Shown here: positions 28,872-37,676 of the stretch, piece after piece
Position numbering within the stretch: position 1 is the stretch's first letter
How the letters are laid out: the number at the start of each line of letters is the position of its first letter
Assembly: GCF_009830105.1 (NCBI RefSeq)
Contig: NZ_WURB01000018.1
Span: 21,643-85,642, forward strand
From: Microvirga makkahensis
Lineage (GTDB): Bacteria; Pseudomonadota; Alphaproteobacteria; Rhizobiales; Beijerinckiaceae
Reading direction: 5' to 3'
Length of the DNA: 64,000 nucleotides
The notes under the pieces: generated by a model
What the model was told of the DNA's origin: nothing
Seen by the model: only the letters and a program-made list of their open reading frames with translations
The model's database searches: none
Made by a program: the position numbers and the translations under genes

Positions 28872-29567
28872 ATGAGTCGAACCAATCGCCTCTTCGAATT
28901 GATTGAGCTCCTGCGCCAGCACCGTCGTCCGGTCACGGCCGCCGCCTTGGCGCAGGAGCTTTCCGTCTCCATGCGCACCGTCTACCGCGACGTGCAGACC
29001 CTTATCGGACTGGGCGCGCCGATCGACGGCGAGGCTGGCCTGGGCTACGTGCTGCGGCCCGGGTTCTTCGTTCCGCCTCTCATGTTCGACCAGGACGAAC
29101 TGGACGCACTTGTGCTCGGTGCCCGCTGGGTCCGGCGCCAGGGCGATCCCGTGCTCGCCCGCGCTGCCGCCAACGCCCTGGCGAAGATCGCCGCCGCCTC
29201 CCCGAAGGACCTGCGCGACCACATGGCCGAAACCGGCTTGTGGGCAGCGTCCCGGCCGGACGAATCGCAGTCCGCATCGTCGTTGCACACGGTCCGGCAC
29301 GCCATCCGGCGGGGAGAGAAGCTCCGGATCACCTATCGCGACCAGTCCGCGGCGGAGACGCAGCGCGTGATCTGGCCGATCGGGCTTGCGTTCTTCGAGC
29401 GTGCCCGGGTCGTTGCCGCCTGGTGCGAGCTGCGCGGCGCCTTCCGGCATTTCCGGGCCGACCGGATCCGATCGATCACTCCATTGGGCGAGCACTACCC
29501 GACGCGGCGCGCGGCCCTTGTGCGGGCCTGGCAGGCGGAGATCGGACTGCCAGAGCTCGACTCCTGA
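28872..29567 (+). CDS. YafY-type transcriptional regulator (HTH_11 plus WYL)
   Basis: A 231-residue DeoR-like regulator. The N-terminal helix-turn-helix is MSRTNRLFELIELLRQHRRPVTAAALAQELSVSMRTVYRDVQTL with the beta-hairpin wing GLGYVLRPGF. The C-terminal half is a WYL-family sensor domain (KLRITYRDQSAAETQRVIWPIG...AWCELRGAFRHFRADRI). WYL domains bind small ligands or nucleic acid. GAAGG lies just before the ATG at 28872; an upstream start at 28854 is less well supported. The GST gene follows 74 bp later in the same direction and is the likeliest target. Confidence 0.9.
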   Translation: MSRTNRLFELIELLRQHRRPVTAAALAQELSVSMRTVYRDVQTLIGLGAPIDGEAGLGYVLRPGFFVPPLMFDQDELDALVLGARWVRRQGDPVLARAAANALAKIAAASPKDLRDHMAETGLWAASRPDESQSASSLHTVRHAIRRGEKLRITYRDQSAAETQRVIWPIGLAFFERARVVAAWCELRGAFRHFRADRIRSITPLGEHYPTRRAALVRAWQAEIGLPELDS

Positions 29568-29641
29568 CAGAACCTGTCAGCAGGGCTGCGTATGGTCTGC
29601 CCGTTAGGCCTCACGCGGAGGCGCCTGTCCCGGAGATGATC

Positions 29642-30253
29642 ATGCTCACCTTCTACCACGCTCCCCGGTCCCGCTCATCGGGCATTCACTGGCTCCTGGA
29701 GGAGCTTGGTGCTCCCTACAGGATTGAGATCGTCGACATCCGGGCCGAGGGAGGTGCACCGGAGAGCTACCGGGCCATTCATCCCCACAAAAAGGTGCCT
29801 GCAATCGACCACGACGATATGGTCATCACCGAGCGGGCCGCCATCACGACCTACCTGGCCGATGCCTTTCCCGGGAAGGGCCTCGCGCCGGCCATCGGCG
29901 ACAGGCTTCGCGGTCCGTACCTGACCTGGCTGGTCTATGCCGATGCCGTGATGGATCCGGTGCTCGCGGCCAAGGTAGAGGGCTGGACCTATGCTCCCAG
30001 TGACTTCTCGTTCGGCTCGTTTGAGGACATGCTCGCCCACGTGGAGCGGATGCTGTCCAAGAATCCCTACGTTCTCGGCAACCGGTTCACGGCGGCCGAC
30101 ATCCCGGTGGCGGGCACCCTATTCTGGGGCCTGAACGTCTTCGGTCTCGTGCCGAGCCGGCCGGTCTTTCTGGACTATCTGGCACGCATCGAGGAGCGGC
30201 CTGCCTTCCTGCGCACGATCGTGCAGCCTCCTCTGGAGGAATTGATCGCCTGA
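29642..30253 (+). CDS. Glutathione S-transferase family protein
   Basis: A 203-residue cytosolic GST. The N-terminal thioredoxin fold has FYHAPRSRSSGIHWLLEELGAPY (catalytic-region Ser), HPHKKVPAIDHDD with the cis-Pro, and the glutathione-binding ITERAAITTYLAD. The alpha-helical C-terminal domain has NPYVLGNRFTAADIPVAGTL with the N-capping motif. I chose the ATG at 29642 because CCCGGAG lies about seven bases ahead; the ATG at 29636 overlaps that site. It probably conjugates or reduces an electrophile. It lies just after a WYL regulator, with which it may form an operon. Confidence 0.92.
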   Translation: MLTFYHAPRSRSSGIHWLLEELGAPYRIEIVDIRAEGGAPESYRAIHPHKKVPAIDHDDMVITERAAITTYLADAFPGKGLAPAIGDRLRGPYLTWLVYADAVMDPVLAAKVEGWTYAPSDFSFGSFEDMLAHVERMLSKNPYVLGNRFTAADIPVAGTLFWGLNVFGLVPSRPVFLDYLARIEERPAFLRTIVQPPLEELIA

Positions 30254-30312
30254 GACCGGATGGCGCGCCATCGCCGTTGATTCACGACAGCAGGTTCAAG
30301 GAAAGGAGCATC

Positions 30313-30430
30313 ATGACAGGGTTCCAAGAAAAGGTTACCCTTGTCACGGGCGCCGGCTCCGGCTTCGGGAAGACGATTGCCGACAAACTTCACGAGGCCG
30401 GTGCAACTGTCGTGGCAACAAACCGGACCA
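30313..30430 (+). pseudogene. Truncated short-chain dehydrogenase (N-terminus only)
   Basis: The first about 35 residues of an SDR are present: MTGFQEKVTLVTGAGSGFGKTI, then ADKLHEAGATVVATNR, with a complete TGxxxGxG nucleotide-binding loop. After ATNR the homology stops and the DNA joins the acetyltransferase sequence. AAGGAG precedes the ATG, so it may still be translated as a short fusion or leader peptide. The catalytic Ser-Tyr-Lys region is absent. Confidence 0.72.
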
Positions 30431-30441
30431 TTGAGAACGTA

Positions 30442-30965
30442 CAATGGAAATCCTGCCGCCATCATCCGCATAAGACCCGGAACCTCCCATGATGAAGCCG
30501 AACTTCCTAGAATTGAGCGCAACTCTGGTTCGATCTTTCGAACGGTTTCCGGCCTGGAGTGGATTGCAGAGGATGATGTGCTGTCAGAAGATCGGCATCT
30601 GGCGCTGATTTCGCAGGGTTTCGCCCTTGTCGTGGAGACGCCCGGGCGCGGAATCATAGCCTTCTTGAATGGAGAGCAGACCACAGATTGCCTCCATCGT
30701 TGGCAGATCGCTGTTCATCGAGACTTTCAGAGGCACGGCATTGGGTGTCGTCTTGTTGAGGAGGCGCTGCGGATTGCTGCACACCATGGGATAAGCAATC
30801 TGACCCTGACGACCCTTCGGGACGTCCCGTGGAATGAGCCTTACTATCAACGTTTGAGATTCAAAACGCTGCAGGAAACGTCGCTCACTCCGCAAGGTTC
30901 TGGCGGATGAGGCGCAAGCTGGCCTACCCATGGAGCAGCGTTGCGCCATGATGATGAAGATCTAG
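30442..30965 (+). pseudogene. GNAT N-acetyltransferase with a damaged start and 3' frameshift
   Basis: The coding frame gives IRIRPGTSHDEAELPRIERN, HRWQIAVHRDFQRHGIGCRLVEEALR (the acetyl-CoA loop QRHGIG) and LTLTTLRDVPWNEPYYQRLRF, a clear GNAT enzyme. The frame reaches TGA at 30908-30910 after a non-homologous LTPQGSGG. A +1 shift restores KVLADEAQAGLPMEQRCAM and ends at 30965, as expected for the family tail. No ATG opens the main frame: the only nearby ATG at 30442 is in the other frame, next to the SDR fragment. It may be non-functional or have an altered tail. Confidence 0.7.
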
Positions 30966-31110
30966 CGGGTCATTGACGTTCGGGAGAACTCCGGCCGCTG
31001 AAATGCCGTCTCACCAAGGCAGCTGCCTTTCGCCGCGGACGAGGTGACGCCGCCGCAAAGATTGGTCCAGAACGCTCCGCAGCCTGCTCTTCTGTGATCA
31101 TTCTTCTCCC

Positions 31111-31536
31111 ATGTGCCGGCACAATCACGGATGTTCAGGAGGAAACGCTGAAGCCGTTCGAGAGCTCTTCGTTTATCTTATCGATTCGGTTGCTGCCGTG
31201 GATGGTGTGATGGCCGCCGGCAAACCCACTGTTGCGGAGAACCTGGCGCGCCGGTTGGACAAATCCGTTCATCTGCGAGGCGACATCTTCCGGAAGATGA
31301 CCGTGAATGGTGCAGTCAGCATGGGGCCGGACCTAACGCCGGAGGCACCCCGGCAGCTTGCCCTGCGCCATCGGCTTGCCTGCGAAGTCGCTGAGACATA
31401 CCTGGAGGCAGGGTTCTCCGTCGTTTACCTGGATATTCTGGTGGGCCGAGTCCATGAGAAGGTAGCCGAACACCTGTGTCATCGTTCGCCCCATGCGGGC
31501 AAGTATCACCAGAGCGTTTCGCTCGTCGCCGGCTAG
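31111..31536 (+). pseudogene. P-loop kinase-like fragment (AAA_33 / CPT-like)
   Basis: Residues about 27-115 read VAAVDGVMAAGKPTVAENLARRLDKSVHLRGDIFRKM, then MGPDLTPEAPRQLALRHRLACEVAETYLEAGFSVVYLDI. This resembles small P-loop kinases of the AAA_33 and chloramphenicol-phosphotransferase-like group. The Walker A serine is replaced by proline (GKP instead of GKS). The C-terminal lid and base-binding region is missing after VGRVHEKVAEHL. I take it as a truncated relic. The start is uncertain because the first 25 residues do not look homologous. Confidence 0.5.
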
Positions 31537-32033
31537 ATTCCTGAGCGATGTAGGAAACGCGTCGCGTATGGCACGGCGGACACGGTCATCACGAAATCCG
31601 GAGCTACAGCTCTGCCGCAGCAGATCCCAAAAGGCCTTGGCATCTCGCCGACCACGAAGGCCTCCGGGAGGGCGACCGGAAATCCGTACCGGGGAGGTCA
31701 GAGGGTCTTCCCGCATCGCATTCCTTATCGGTCGGTGACGACTAACAGATCCACATCGTTCTGTAGCCGCAGACCACCTGATGAAGCCGACCAGTGGACA
31801 TAAACCGACCAGGAGTGAAGCTTCGAACAGGTCCGTCACGGTCTTCAACGCAGTCAGCGCATTGGTCAGGATTCTAGGCGTTTGGTCTCGCATGCCACCA
31901 TCGTCACCGCTAACTGGAAATCCATGGCAGGCTCAGGGCATCTTTCGGAGCCGCATGCGCCAGCCTGCATACGAGGCCATCTGAGGAGTCGACGCGCCCC
32001 GACCGAGTCTCTGCATTTCTGGGAAATTCTGAA
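31537..32033. other. Gap without a recognised gene
   Basis: About 500 bp between the P-loop fragment and the terminator of the efflux gene. Open stretches exist on both strands, but none gave a recognisable family or a good ribosome-binding site. It probably holds decayed sequence. Confidence 0.35.
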
Positions 32034-32056
32034 AGGTCGGGCGAGACGCCCGACCT
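32034..32056 (-). terminator. Intrinsic terminator of the CmlA-like efflux gene
   Basis: A perfect 10-bp stem, AGGTCGGGCG / CGCCCGACCT, with a 3-base loop. Read on the minus strand it is followed by TTTC. It starts nine bases after the stop codon at 32065. Confidence 0.8.
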
Positions 32057-32064
32057 CCGTTCGA

Positions 32065-33264
32065 TCATGTCTGCGAGGGGCTCCGATAACGCAACCATCC
32101 CAGTGCGGTCAGGACGACGATGGCCATGATCGCGGAGAAGGTTGCAAGTGGCCATGCGGTGTCGCCTTGCAGCCGGATCACGGCCGTCGTTCCACCAATG
32201 CTCACGATGAGGCTTTGCACACAAAAATGCAGCGCCACAGCTGATCCGGCGATGTCTCCGAACTTCTCCAGCGCACCGTTCGCCGTCACCGACACGGTAA
32301 AGACGATGCCGATGGCCATGACCCACACGGGAGCGAGGAACGTCCAAAAGGATGGGGGCCCGAAAACCTGCCCGATGCTCAGGAGCCCGGCGCCCACAAG
32401 TAGCATCACCATGCCTCTCAGGAGAGTGCCGGCGTTTCCCCAACGGGCAACGAACCGCTTGGCGAAGCGTGTCGTGATGATCATCACGACCGCTGCCGTC
32501 GCGAAGGCGAAGCTGAACTCCAGTTCGCTGAACCCGGCCCTGTCGATGAGGACGCGGGGGGCGGTCGAGAAGAACACGAAGAACGTCCCCATGGCGGCAC
32601 TGAACCCGAGCGTGTAGGTCCAGAACGCGAGGCTGCGGAGAACCGGCAGGAACGAGTAGTGTGACATCGCGGCTCCCTTCGGTCGGGTTTCATGCCAGCG
32701 GAGCACAGCATGCAGGACCGCGAGTACGGCAAGAGCACCCAACGTGGCGAAGATCGAGCGCCACCCGTACCTGTCCGCGAGGAGTGCTCCCGCAATCGGC
32801 CCCAAGGCAGGGACGAAGGCCAGCATGGAACTGAACAGACTATAGATAATCACGCTCTCTGGGCGGTCGGCGTACACATCGCGAACCGTTGCGAAGGTGG
32901 CCACTAGGGCAGCCGACGCCCCCACCGCCTGCAAGAAGCGAAGGGTGACAAACGGAGCGGCGGACGATGATGCAGCCAGACAGAACGATGCCGCCGCAAA
33001 TAGGATCGCACCGCTGATGAGGACTGGCCGCCGCCCGATACGATCGGAGATCGGTCCGAAGATGATCTGGCCAAGGCCGAGCATCACCACGTAGAGGCTC
33101 AACGTGAGTTGAACGATGGCGGAGCTGGTGCCGAGAATGCCCGGCATGGCCGGAACGATGGGAAGGTAAATATCCATCGCCATCGAGGCGAGAATATCGA
33201 AGGGGGCCATCAACAGGAGCGCTGTCGGCAAGGAGTAGGCCCACACGGGAGGCTTGGGAGACAT
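32065..33264 (-). CDS. MFS drug exporter of the CmlA/FloR (chloramphenicol/florfenicol) type
   Basis: A 399-residue, 12-helix major facilitator of the DHA1 Bcr/CflA group. MAPFDILASMAMDIYLPIVPAMP near the N-terminus, GQIIFGPISDRIGRRPVL (motif A), QAVGASAALVATFATVRDVYA and SMLAFVPALGPIAGALL (motif C) track CmlA/FloR closely. GTFFVFFSTAPRVLI in the second half does too. Known members export phenicols by proton antiport. Whether this chromosomal homologue confers resistance is not readable. The ATG at 33264 fits the usual N-terminus; the Shine-Dalgarno is weak. No attenuator leader of the classic cmlA kind was recognised upstream. Confidence 0.9.
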   Translation of the reverse strand: MSPKPPVWAYSLPTALLLMAPFDILASMAMDIYLPIVPAMPGILGTSSAIVQLTLSLYVVMLGLGQIIFGPISDRIGRRPVLISGAILFAAASFCLAASSSAAPFVTLRFLQAVGASAALVATFATVRDVYADRPESVIIYSLFSSMLAFVPALGPIAGALLADRYGWRSIFATLGALAVLAVLHAVLRWHETRPKGAAMSHYSFLPVLRSLAFWTYTLGFSAAMGTFFVFFSTAPRVLIDRAGFSELEFSFAFATAAVVMIITTRFAKRFVARWGNAGTLLRGMVMLLVGAGLLSIGQVFGPPSFWTFLAPVWVMAIGIVFTVSVTANGALEKFGDIAGSAVALHFCVQSLIVSIGGTTAVIRLQGDTAWPLATFSAIMAIVVLTALGWLRYRSPSQT

Positions 33265-33602
33265 GATGAGGCATCCGCTCAAATGAGGAACATTTGGCGG
33301 CGATCTGCCTGTCAGCATGGGCTGGGATCGGTTCGACAGACGCCGCAACAACAATGAATGCGTTGTTGCGGCTTACTTGTCCGACGAGGGCTCGGCTCCC
33401 ATGCCACGGCTCCAGATTCACACGAGATTGGAAGAGGGTCTATTGATTATCATGTCGGTCTGGAGCCGACAATCCTTTCGGGATCTCTGGACGAGGTGCT
33501 CCAGGACGATAAGTCACTGAACGAAGAGATAACGCCTGTCCTACACGATGGGAAGGATAGCTGACTTCCTAGCATGAGCCTTGGCAGTTTAACGAAGGGC
33601 GG
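33265..33602. other. Gap upstream of the efflux gene
   Basis: This 338-bp stretch must contain the efflux promoter on the minus strand. I see no supported gene, repeat or hairpin. The left end of an IS6-like remnant lies near 33600. Confidence 0.35.
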
Positions 33603-34060
33603 TTAGTCGAGGCGCTGTCCTATGGTACGATCGACTCGGCAGTGGAGAGGCAAAGCTGCCGTGGGCACACCCGTATGGGCCAGTTCATACCAGCCCAGGA
33701 GCGCATTTCCTGGCGCAGGGCGATGGCGGCGAAGGTGGAAGTGGTTGTGGATCGGCGTGTGGGTGGCGAGAAATTGCCGGGCGTGGCGGGCTGACTTGAA
33801 CCGCCTCCTGTGGCGTTCCCGCCATCTGGCTGGTTCGTGCGAGACCTCAAGGCGATGGTTCAAATACCGGCTCTGACGATGTTCAACATACGGCGGGATC
33901 TCGCTTTTGGCAGTGCCATAGGATCCGGGCTTATCGGTCACGATCACCCTGGACACGTAGCACAGACCCTTCAGCAGCTTGCGAAAGACACGCTTGGCCG
34001 CCTTCCTGTTGCGACGGTTCTGCACCAGCACATCGAGGATCGCGGGAGACATCGCTGCCC
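33603..34060 (-). mobile_element. IS6-like transposase remnant (second subgroup), C-terminal half
   Basis: The minus strand encodes AILDVLVQNRRNRKAAKRVFRKLLKG, VTDKPGSYGTAKSEIPPYVEHRQSRYLNHRLEVSHEPARWRERHRRRFKSARHARQFLATHTPIHNHFHLRRH. This is the catalytic C-terminal half of an IS6-type DDE transposase from a subgroup distinct from copies A-C. The N-terminal half is missing or out of frame. A related remnant lies at 53823-54190. No terminal repeat was recognised. Confidence 0.8.
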
Positions 34061-34103
34061 CACAATTCCTGATGCTCTCCTGCTCGGCCCGGCGCCAGCA
34101 CAC

Positions 34104-34470
34104 GGCGTCACCTGATCGGCCCCCGTTACCCAGAATCCGCCATAACGCCAGGCTCCGGATGCGAGAGTATAGCCGCCGTTAGACAAACGACCAGCACGAG
34201 CCATCCGCGGACCTTCGCAAGTTGAGGGCGGTGACTGTTGAGCTCCATCCGGCATTGTTTCAGGTTGGCGGATCCCCAACCCAGAGAGCCAGGATCCCAG
34301 CGAACCCGATCGTTGCGTCATAACATTTCGCAACATATCGACTTTCCTTGCCTTGGGCCCTAGCAAGTTGTCTGTTGACCATTAACCTGTTCCGCAACCC
34401 TCCAGATGTATTCTCTACAGCAATGGGTAAAATGACGAATAAGGGCCCTAACCAATGCGGCTGAGAAGAG
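34104..34470. other. Gap upstream of the PAS-GGDEF-EAL gene
   Basis: About 370 bp with no supported gene. It probably holds the N-terminal debris of the IS6-like element and the promoter of the next gene. The last 90 bp are AT-richer than the surroundings. Confidence 0.35.
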
Positions 34471-37365
34471 ATGTCCCGCGGCGGATCTAGGTTTTACGAT
34501 ATGCAGTTGAAGAACAGCCTCGCCTCTGTCCAATTCAGTAGCGTGGCCGAGGCTTTGGAAGTAATTCTGAACGGCATTGCGCAACCGGTTATCGTCAAAG
34601 ACCGCGCTCATCGCTTCGTGTATCTGAATGACGCCGCGTGTCTTCTGATCGGACACTCCTGCCAGGAACTGATCGGCCGCGTGGATCACGACTTCCTGCC
34701 GAAGGACCAAGCCGACAGCTTCTGGGCAGTAGATGACGAGGTCCTCTCAACCGGTCACGATCGCGAGGTCGAGGAAGTCATCACAGCGGGCGATGGCACT
34801 GTTCGCACCCTGATCACCCACAAGCGTCTTGTTTCACTTCCAGGGGCGACGGGAGAGGAGTCCTTCATCGTCGCGGTCATCTCCGACATCACGGAACTCC
34901 GGCGGGCCGAAGCGGTGTTGCGCGAGAGCGAAGAGAACTATCGCTATTCCGTCGAGCTGAATCCGCAGATCCCCTGGACGGCCGATCCGCACGGGAAAAT
35001 CATCAGTGCCTCTTCGCGCTGGCATGAGCTCACGGGGATGCCCGTTGAGGAGGGGCTCGGCCGTGGGTGGACGGCCGCTCTGCACCCGGACGATCTGCCG
35101 CCGACACAGCAGAACTGGCGGCACTCGGTCACGAACGGCGATCCGTTCGATGCAGAATACCGGCTGCGTCTAACCGATGGTAGCTTTCGATGGTTCCGGG
35201 CTCGCGCCACAGCACGGCGCGGCGAAGATGGCACTATCGTTCGGTGGTACGGCACGCTCGAGGACATCCACGAGAGCAAGCTGGCTACCCAAGCGCTCCG
35301 CGAGCGGGAACGTCAACTTGCGACCGTGTTCGGCCAGACCATGGTCGGCATCCTGCATCGTGGCTTGAACAACGAGGTGCTGATGGTCAATCAGCGCTTC
35401 TGCGACCTTGTCGGACGATCCCGGGAAGAGCTCGACGGTCTCCCGATGAAGGACTTTACCCATCGGGAGGACTTCCCGCGGAACTTGGCCGTGTGGGAGG
35501 AAAACGGGGAGCGCGGCACGCCGTTTCAGATCGAGAAACGATACGTCCGGCCGGATGGTACAGCGACCTGGTGTGCGGTCAATGTTTCGTTCGTTCAAGA
35601 TGAACACGGCCGGGTGATCTCAACCATCGCGGTGGCGCAGGATATCGACGAACGCAAACGAGCGGAGGAACAGTCTCGCGCGAGCCAGGAGAACTTCCGC
35701 TATCTGGTGGAGCTGAACCCACAGATCCCCTGGATTGCAGACCCGGATGGGCGAACCATAGAGATCAGCTCCCGTTGGTTGGACCTGACAGGTCTGTCCC
35801 GCGAGGAGGTGCTTGCCGAGGATGGCTGGGCCAAAGCCGTGCATCCCGACGATCTGGAATCGGCAACGCGGAAGTGGGCCCATTCCGTTGCCACGGGCGA
35901 GCCGCTTGATGATGAGTTCCGCCTGCGCGCGGCCGACGGGAGCTATCGCTGGTTTCGCGCACGGGCGACAGCTCGACGTGACGAAACCGGTGTGATCGTT
36001 CGATGGTACGGGGCGGAGGAGGACATCCATGACAGGAGGCTTGCGGAGGAGCGCCTTCGGTGGGCTGCATATCATGATCCTTTGACCGGTCTGCCGAACC
36101 GAAGACTCTTCCAGGAGCGGCTCCAGCAGGCGCTCGATCAAGCCGCGGCGGCACACCGAAGGGTCGGCTTGCTGATCATCGATCTGGACGACTTCAAACA
36201 GATCAACGACAGGTTCGGCCACGATGCCGGGGACGCGGTCCTGAAGGCGTTCGCCCAGCGGCTCCAGAGTGTCGCGTCAGATCCCGACGATGTGGCCCGC
36301 CTTGGCGGAGACGAGTTTGCCATTATCCTGCCCGATGTGGCGAGCGAGGCGGACGTCGCCCGCGTTGCGAGCGACGTCATTGCCCAAGCTTCCAAGCCGC
36401 TGAGCGGAAGCAACATAGGACGAGATTACCGTGCGAGTGTTGGAGGGGCCATTTCCTCTGACCTGGGTACAGAGCCTGATGAGCTTCTGAAGCAGGCGGA
36501 TCTCGCGCTCTATAGCGGCAAAGCTGCCGGGCCGGGCCTGTTCAGGATGTTCAAACCGGCCATTCGGGAAGAAATGCAGCAAACCACTTCGGCTTTGCGG
36601 CTGGCCCAAAAGGCGCTCGAACTCGACTGGATCATTCCGTTCTACCAGCCGAAAATCACGCTGGGCACCGATGCCATCGCGGGCTTCGAGGCGTTGCTGC
36701 GGTGGCACCACCCTCGTCTGGGGCCGCAGCCTCCCAGCGCCCTTGCCTCTGCCTTCGATGATCCGAGGCTTGGCGTCGCCATCGGCGAGCGGATGCTTGC
36801 CCTTGTCCTGAGGGACTTGCGCTCGTGGCTCGACGCGGGTCTCGATGTCGGAACGATTGCCATCAATGCCTCAGCCAGTGAGTTTCTCAGTGGCGACTAT
36901 GCCGAGCGGGTGCTCCATCAACTCCGGCTGGCCGGGTTGCCGGCAAGCCGCCTTGAGATCGAGGTAACCGAGACGGTGCTCGTCGGGCGAGAGGCGACAT
37001 ACGTGGAGCACGCCTTGCAGACCTTGAACGCTGCGGGAATGAAGATCGCTCTTGACGATTTCGGCACGGGATACGCATCTCTGACGCACCTGAAGAAGTT
37101 TCCCGTCGACGTCCTGAAGCTGGATCGGTCCTTCATTGGCAGCCTTGAGAAGGAATCCAGCAATGCGGCGATTGTCAAAGCCGTCCTTGATCTTGGCCGG
37201 AGCCTGGATATTACGGTGATTGCCGAGGGCATCGAGACCTCAGCACAAGCTGCCTTCCTTCGGGAGCAAGGGTGCGATCTCGGCCAAGGTTACTTTTTCG
37301 GAAGGCCGATAGCTGCTGACGCCGTTCCGCCGTTCGTCCAGACATGGCAGGAAAAAGTGATCTAA
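34471..37365 (+). CDS. Multi-PAS GGDEF-EAL cyclic-di-GMP enzyme
   Basis: A 964-residue soluble protein. Four PAS domains lie at about 25-150, 160-285, 290-405 and 410-535. PAS2 and PAS4 are near-copies, sharing ELNPQIPW, HPDDL, EPLDDEFRLR-like and RWFRARATARR segments. GGDEF (612-616, RLGGDEFAI) and EAL (740-742, FEALLRW) are intact. The EAL residues INASASEF, EVTETV, LDDFGTGYAS, LKLDRSF and AEGIET are present, so phosphodiesterase activity is plausible. The usual FIPLAEETGLI segment is replaced by ALASAFDDPRLGVAIGE. The tandem PAS pair suggests that it binds a diffusible signal or cofactor. Confidence 0.94.
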   Translation: MSRGGSRFYDMQLKNSLASVQFSSVAEALEVILNGIAQPVIVKDRAHRFVYLNDAACLLIGHSCQELIGRVDHDFLPKDQADSFWAVDDEVLSTGHDREVEEVITAGDGTVRTLITHKRLVSLPGATGEESFIVAVISDITELRRAEAVLRESEENYRYSVELNPQIPWTADPHGKIISASSRWHELTGMPVEEGLGRGWTAALHPDDLPPTQQNWRHSVTNGDPFDAEYRLRLTDGSFRWFRARATARRGEDGTIVRWYGTLEDIHESKLATQALRERERQLATVFGQTMVGILHRGLNNEVLMVNQRFCDLVGRSREELDGLPMKDFTHREDFPRNLAVWEENGERGTPFQIEKRYVRPDGTATWCAVNVSFVQDEHGRVISTIAVAQDIDERKRAEEQSRASQENFRYLVELNPQIPWIADPDGRTIEISSRWLDLTGLSREEVLAEDGWAKAVHPDDLESATRKWAHSVATGEPLDDEFRLRAADGSYRWFRARATARRDETGVIVRWYGAEEDIHDRRLAEERLRWAAYHDPLTGLPNRRLFQERLQQALDQAAAAHRRVGLLIIDLDDFKQINDRFGHDAGDAVLKAFAQRLQSVASDPDDVARLGGDEFAIILPDVASEADVARVASDVIAQASKPLSGSNIGRDYRASVGGAISSDLGTEPDELLKQADLALYSGKAAGPGLFRMFKPAIREEMQQTTSALRLAQKALELDWIIPFYQPKITLGTDAIAGFEALLRWHHPRLGPQPPSALASAFDDPRLGVAIGERMLALVLRDLRSWLDAGLDVGTIAINASASEFLSGDYAERVLHQLRLAGLPASRLEIEVTETVLVGREATYVEHALQTLNAAGMKIALDDFGTGYASLTHLKKFPVDVLKLDRSFIGSLEKESSNAAIVKAVLDLGRSLDITVIAEGIETSAQAAFLREQGCDLGQGYFFGRPIAADAVPPFVQTWQEKVI

Positions 37366-37676
37366 CGGTAGGCCTGCCTCAGGAAAATTCCCTTTGAATT
37401 CATAGCCGTCCGGCTCCATTGGAGCTTATGAGCTTTGCAGCTCAAGCGAACAACCAAGTTGCATCTGCCCACTCCTCCATACGCGGATCTGCGCACCGGT
37501 CGCTCTGCGCCGCCTAACTCTACAAGCTCTACTAACTCTACACGCTCTAAATGACAGAGCCTTCTCGAACGTGGGGAGGTCTCCATTGGGCCAGAATGCA
37601 ACGTGGAGCGGACCCAACGAAGGTCCGCCCACGCCGCTAGAGTGGAACCCGAACAGGATCGGTCTCGTGCCGGTTG
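37366..37676. other. Intergenic gap with a two-unit repeat
   Basis: This 311-bp stretch separates two convergent genes. Its only structure is the 18-bp tandem repeat at 37515-37550. No terminator-like hairpin was found for either gene. Confidence 0.4.
37515..37550. repeat. 18-bp tandem repeat, two copies
   Basis: TAACTCTACAAGCTCTAC (37515-37532) is followed directly by TAACTCTACACGCTCTAA (37533-37550). The two units match at 16 of 18 positions. They lie outside any gene. Confidence 0.8.

Noticed and set aside
28461..29495. 344-codon minus-strand open frame
   Set aside because: Most of it is antisense to the WYL regulator. The non-overlapping end has no recognisable homology or ribosome-binding site.
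37515..37550. Possible CRISPR-type repeat
   Set aside because: There are only two directly adjacent units, with no spacers.
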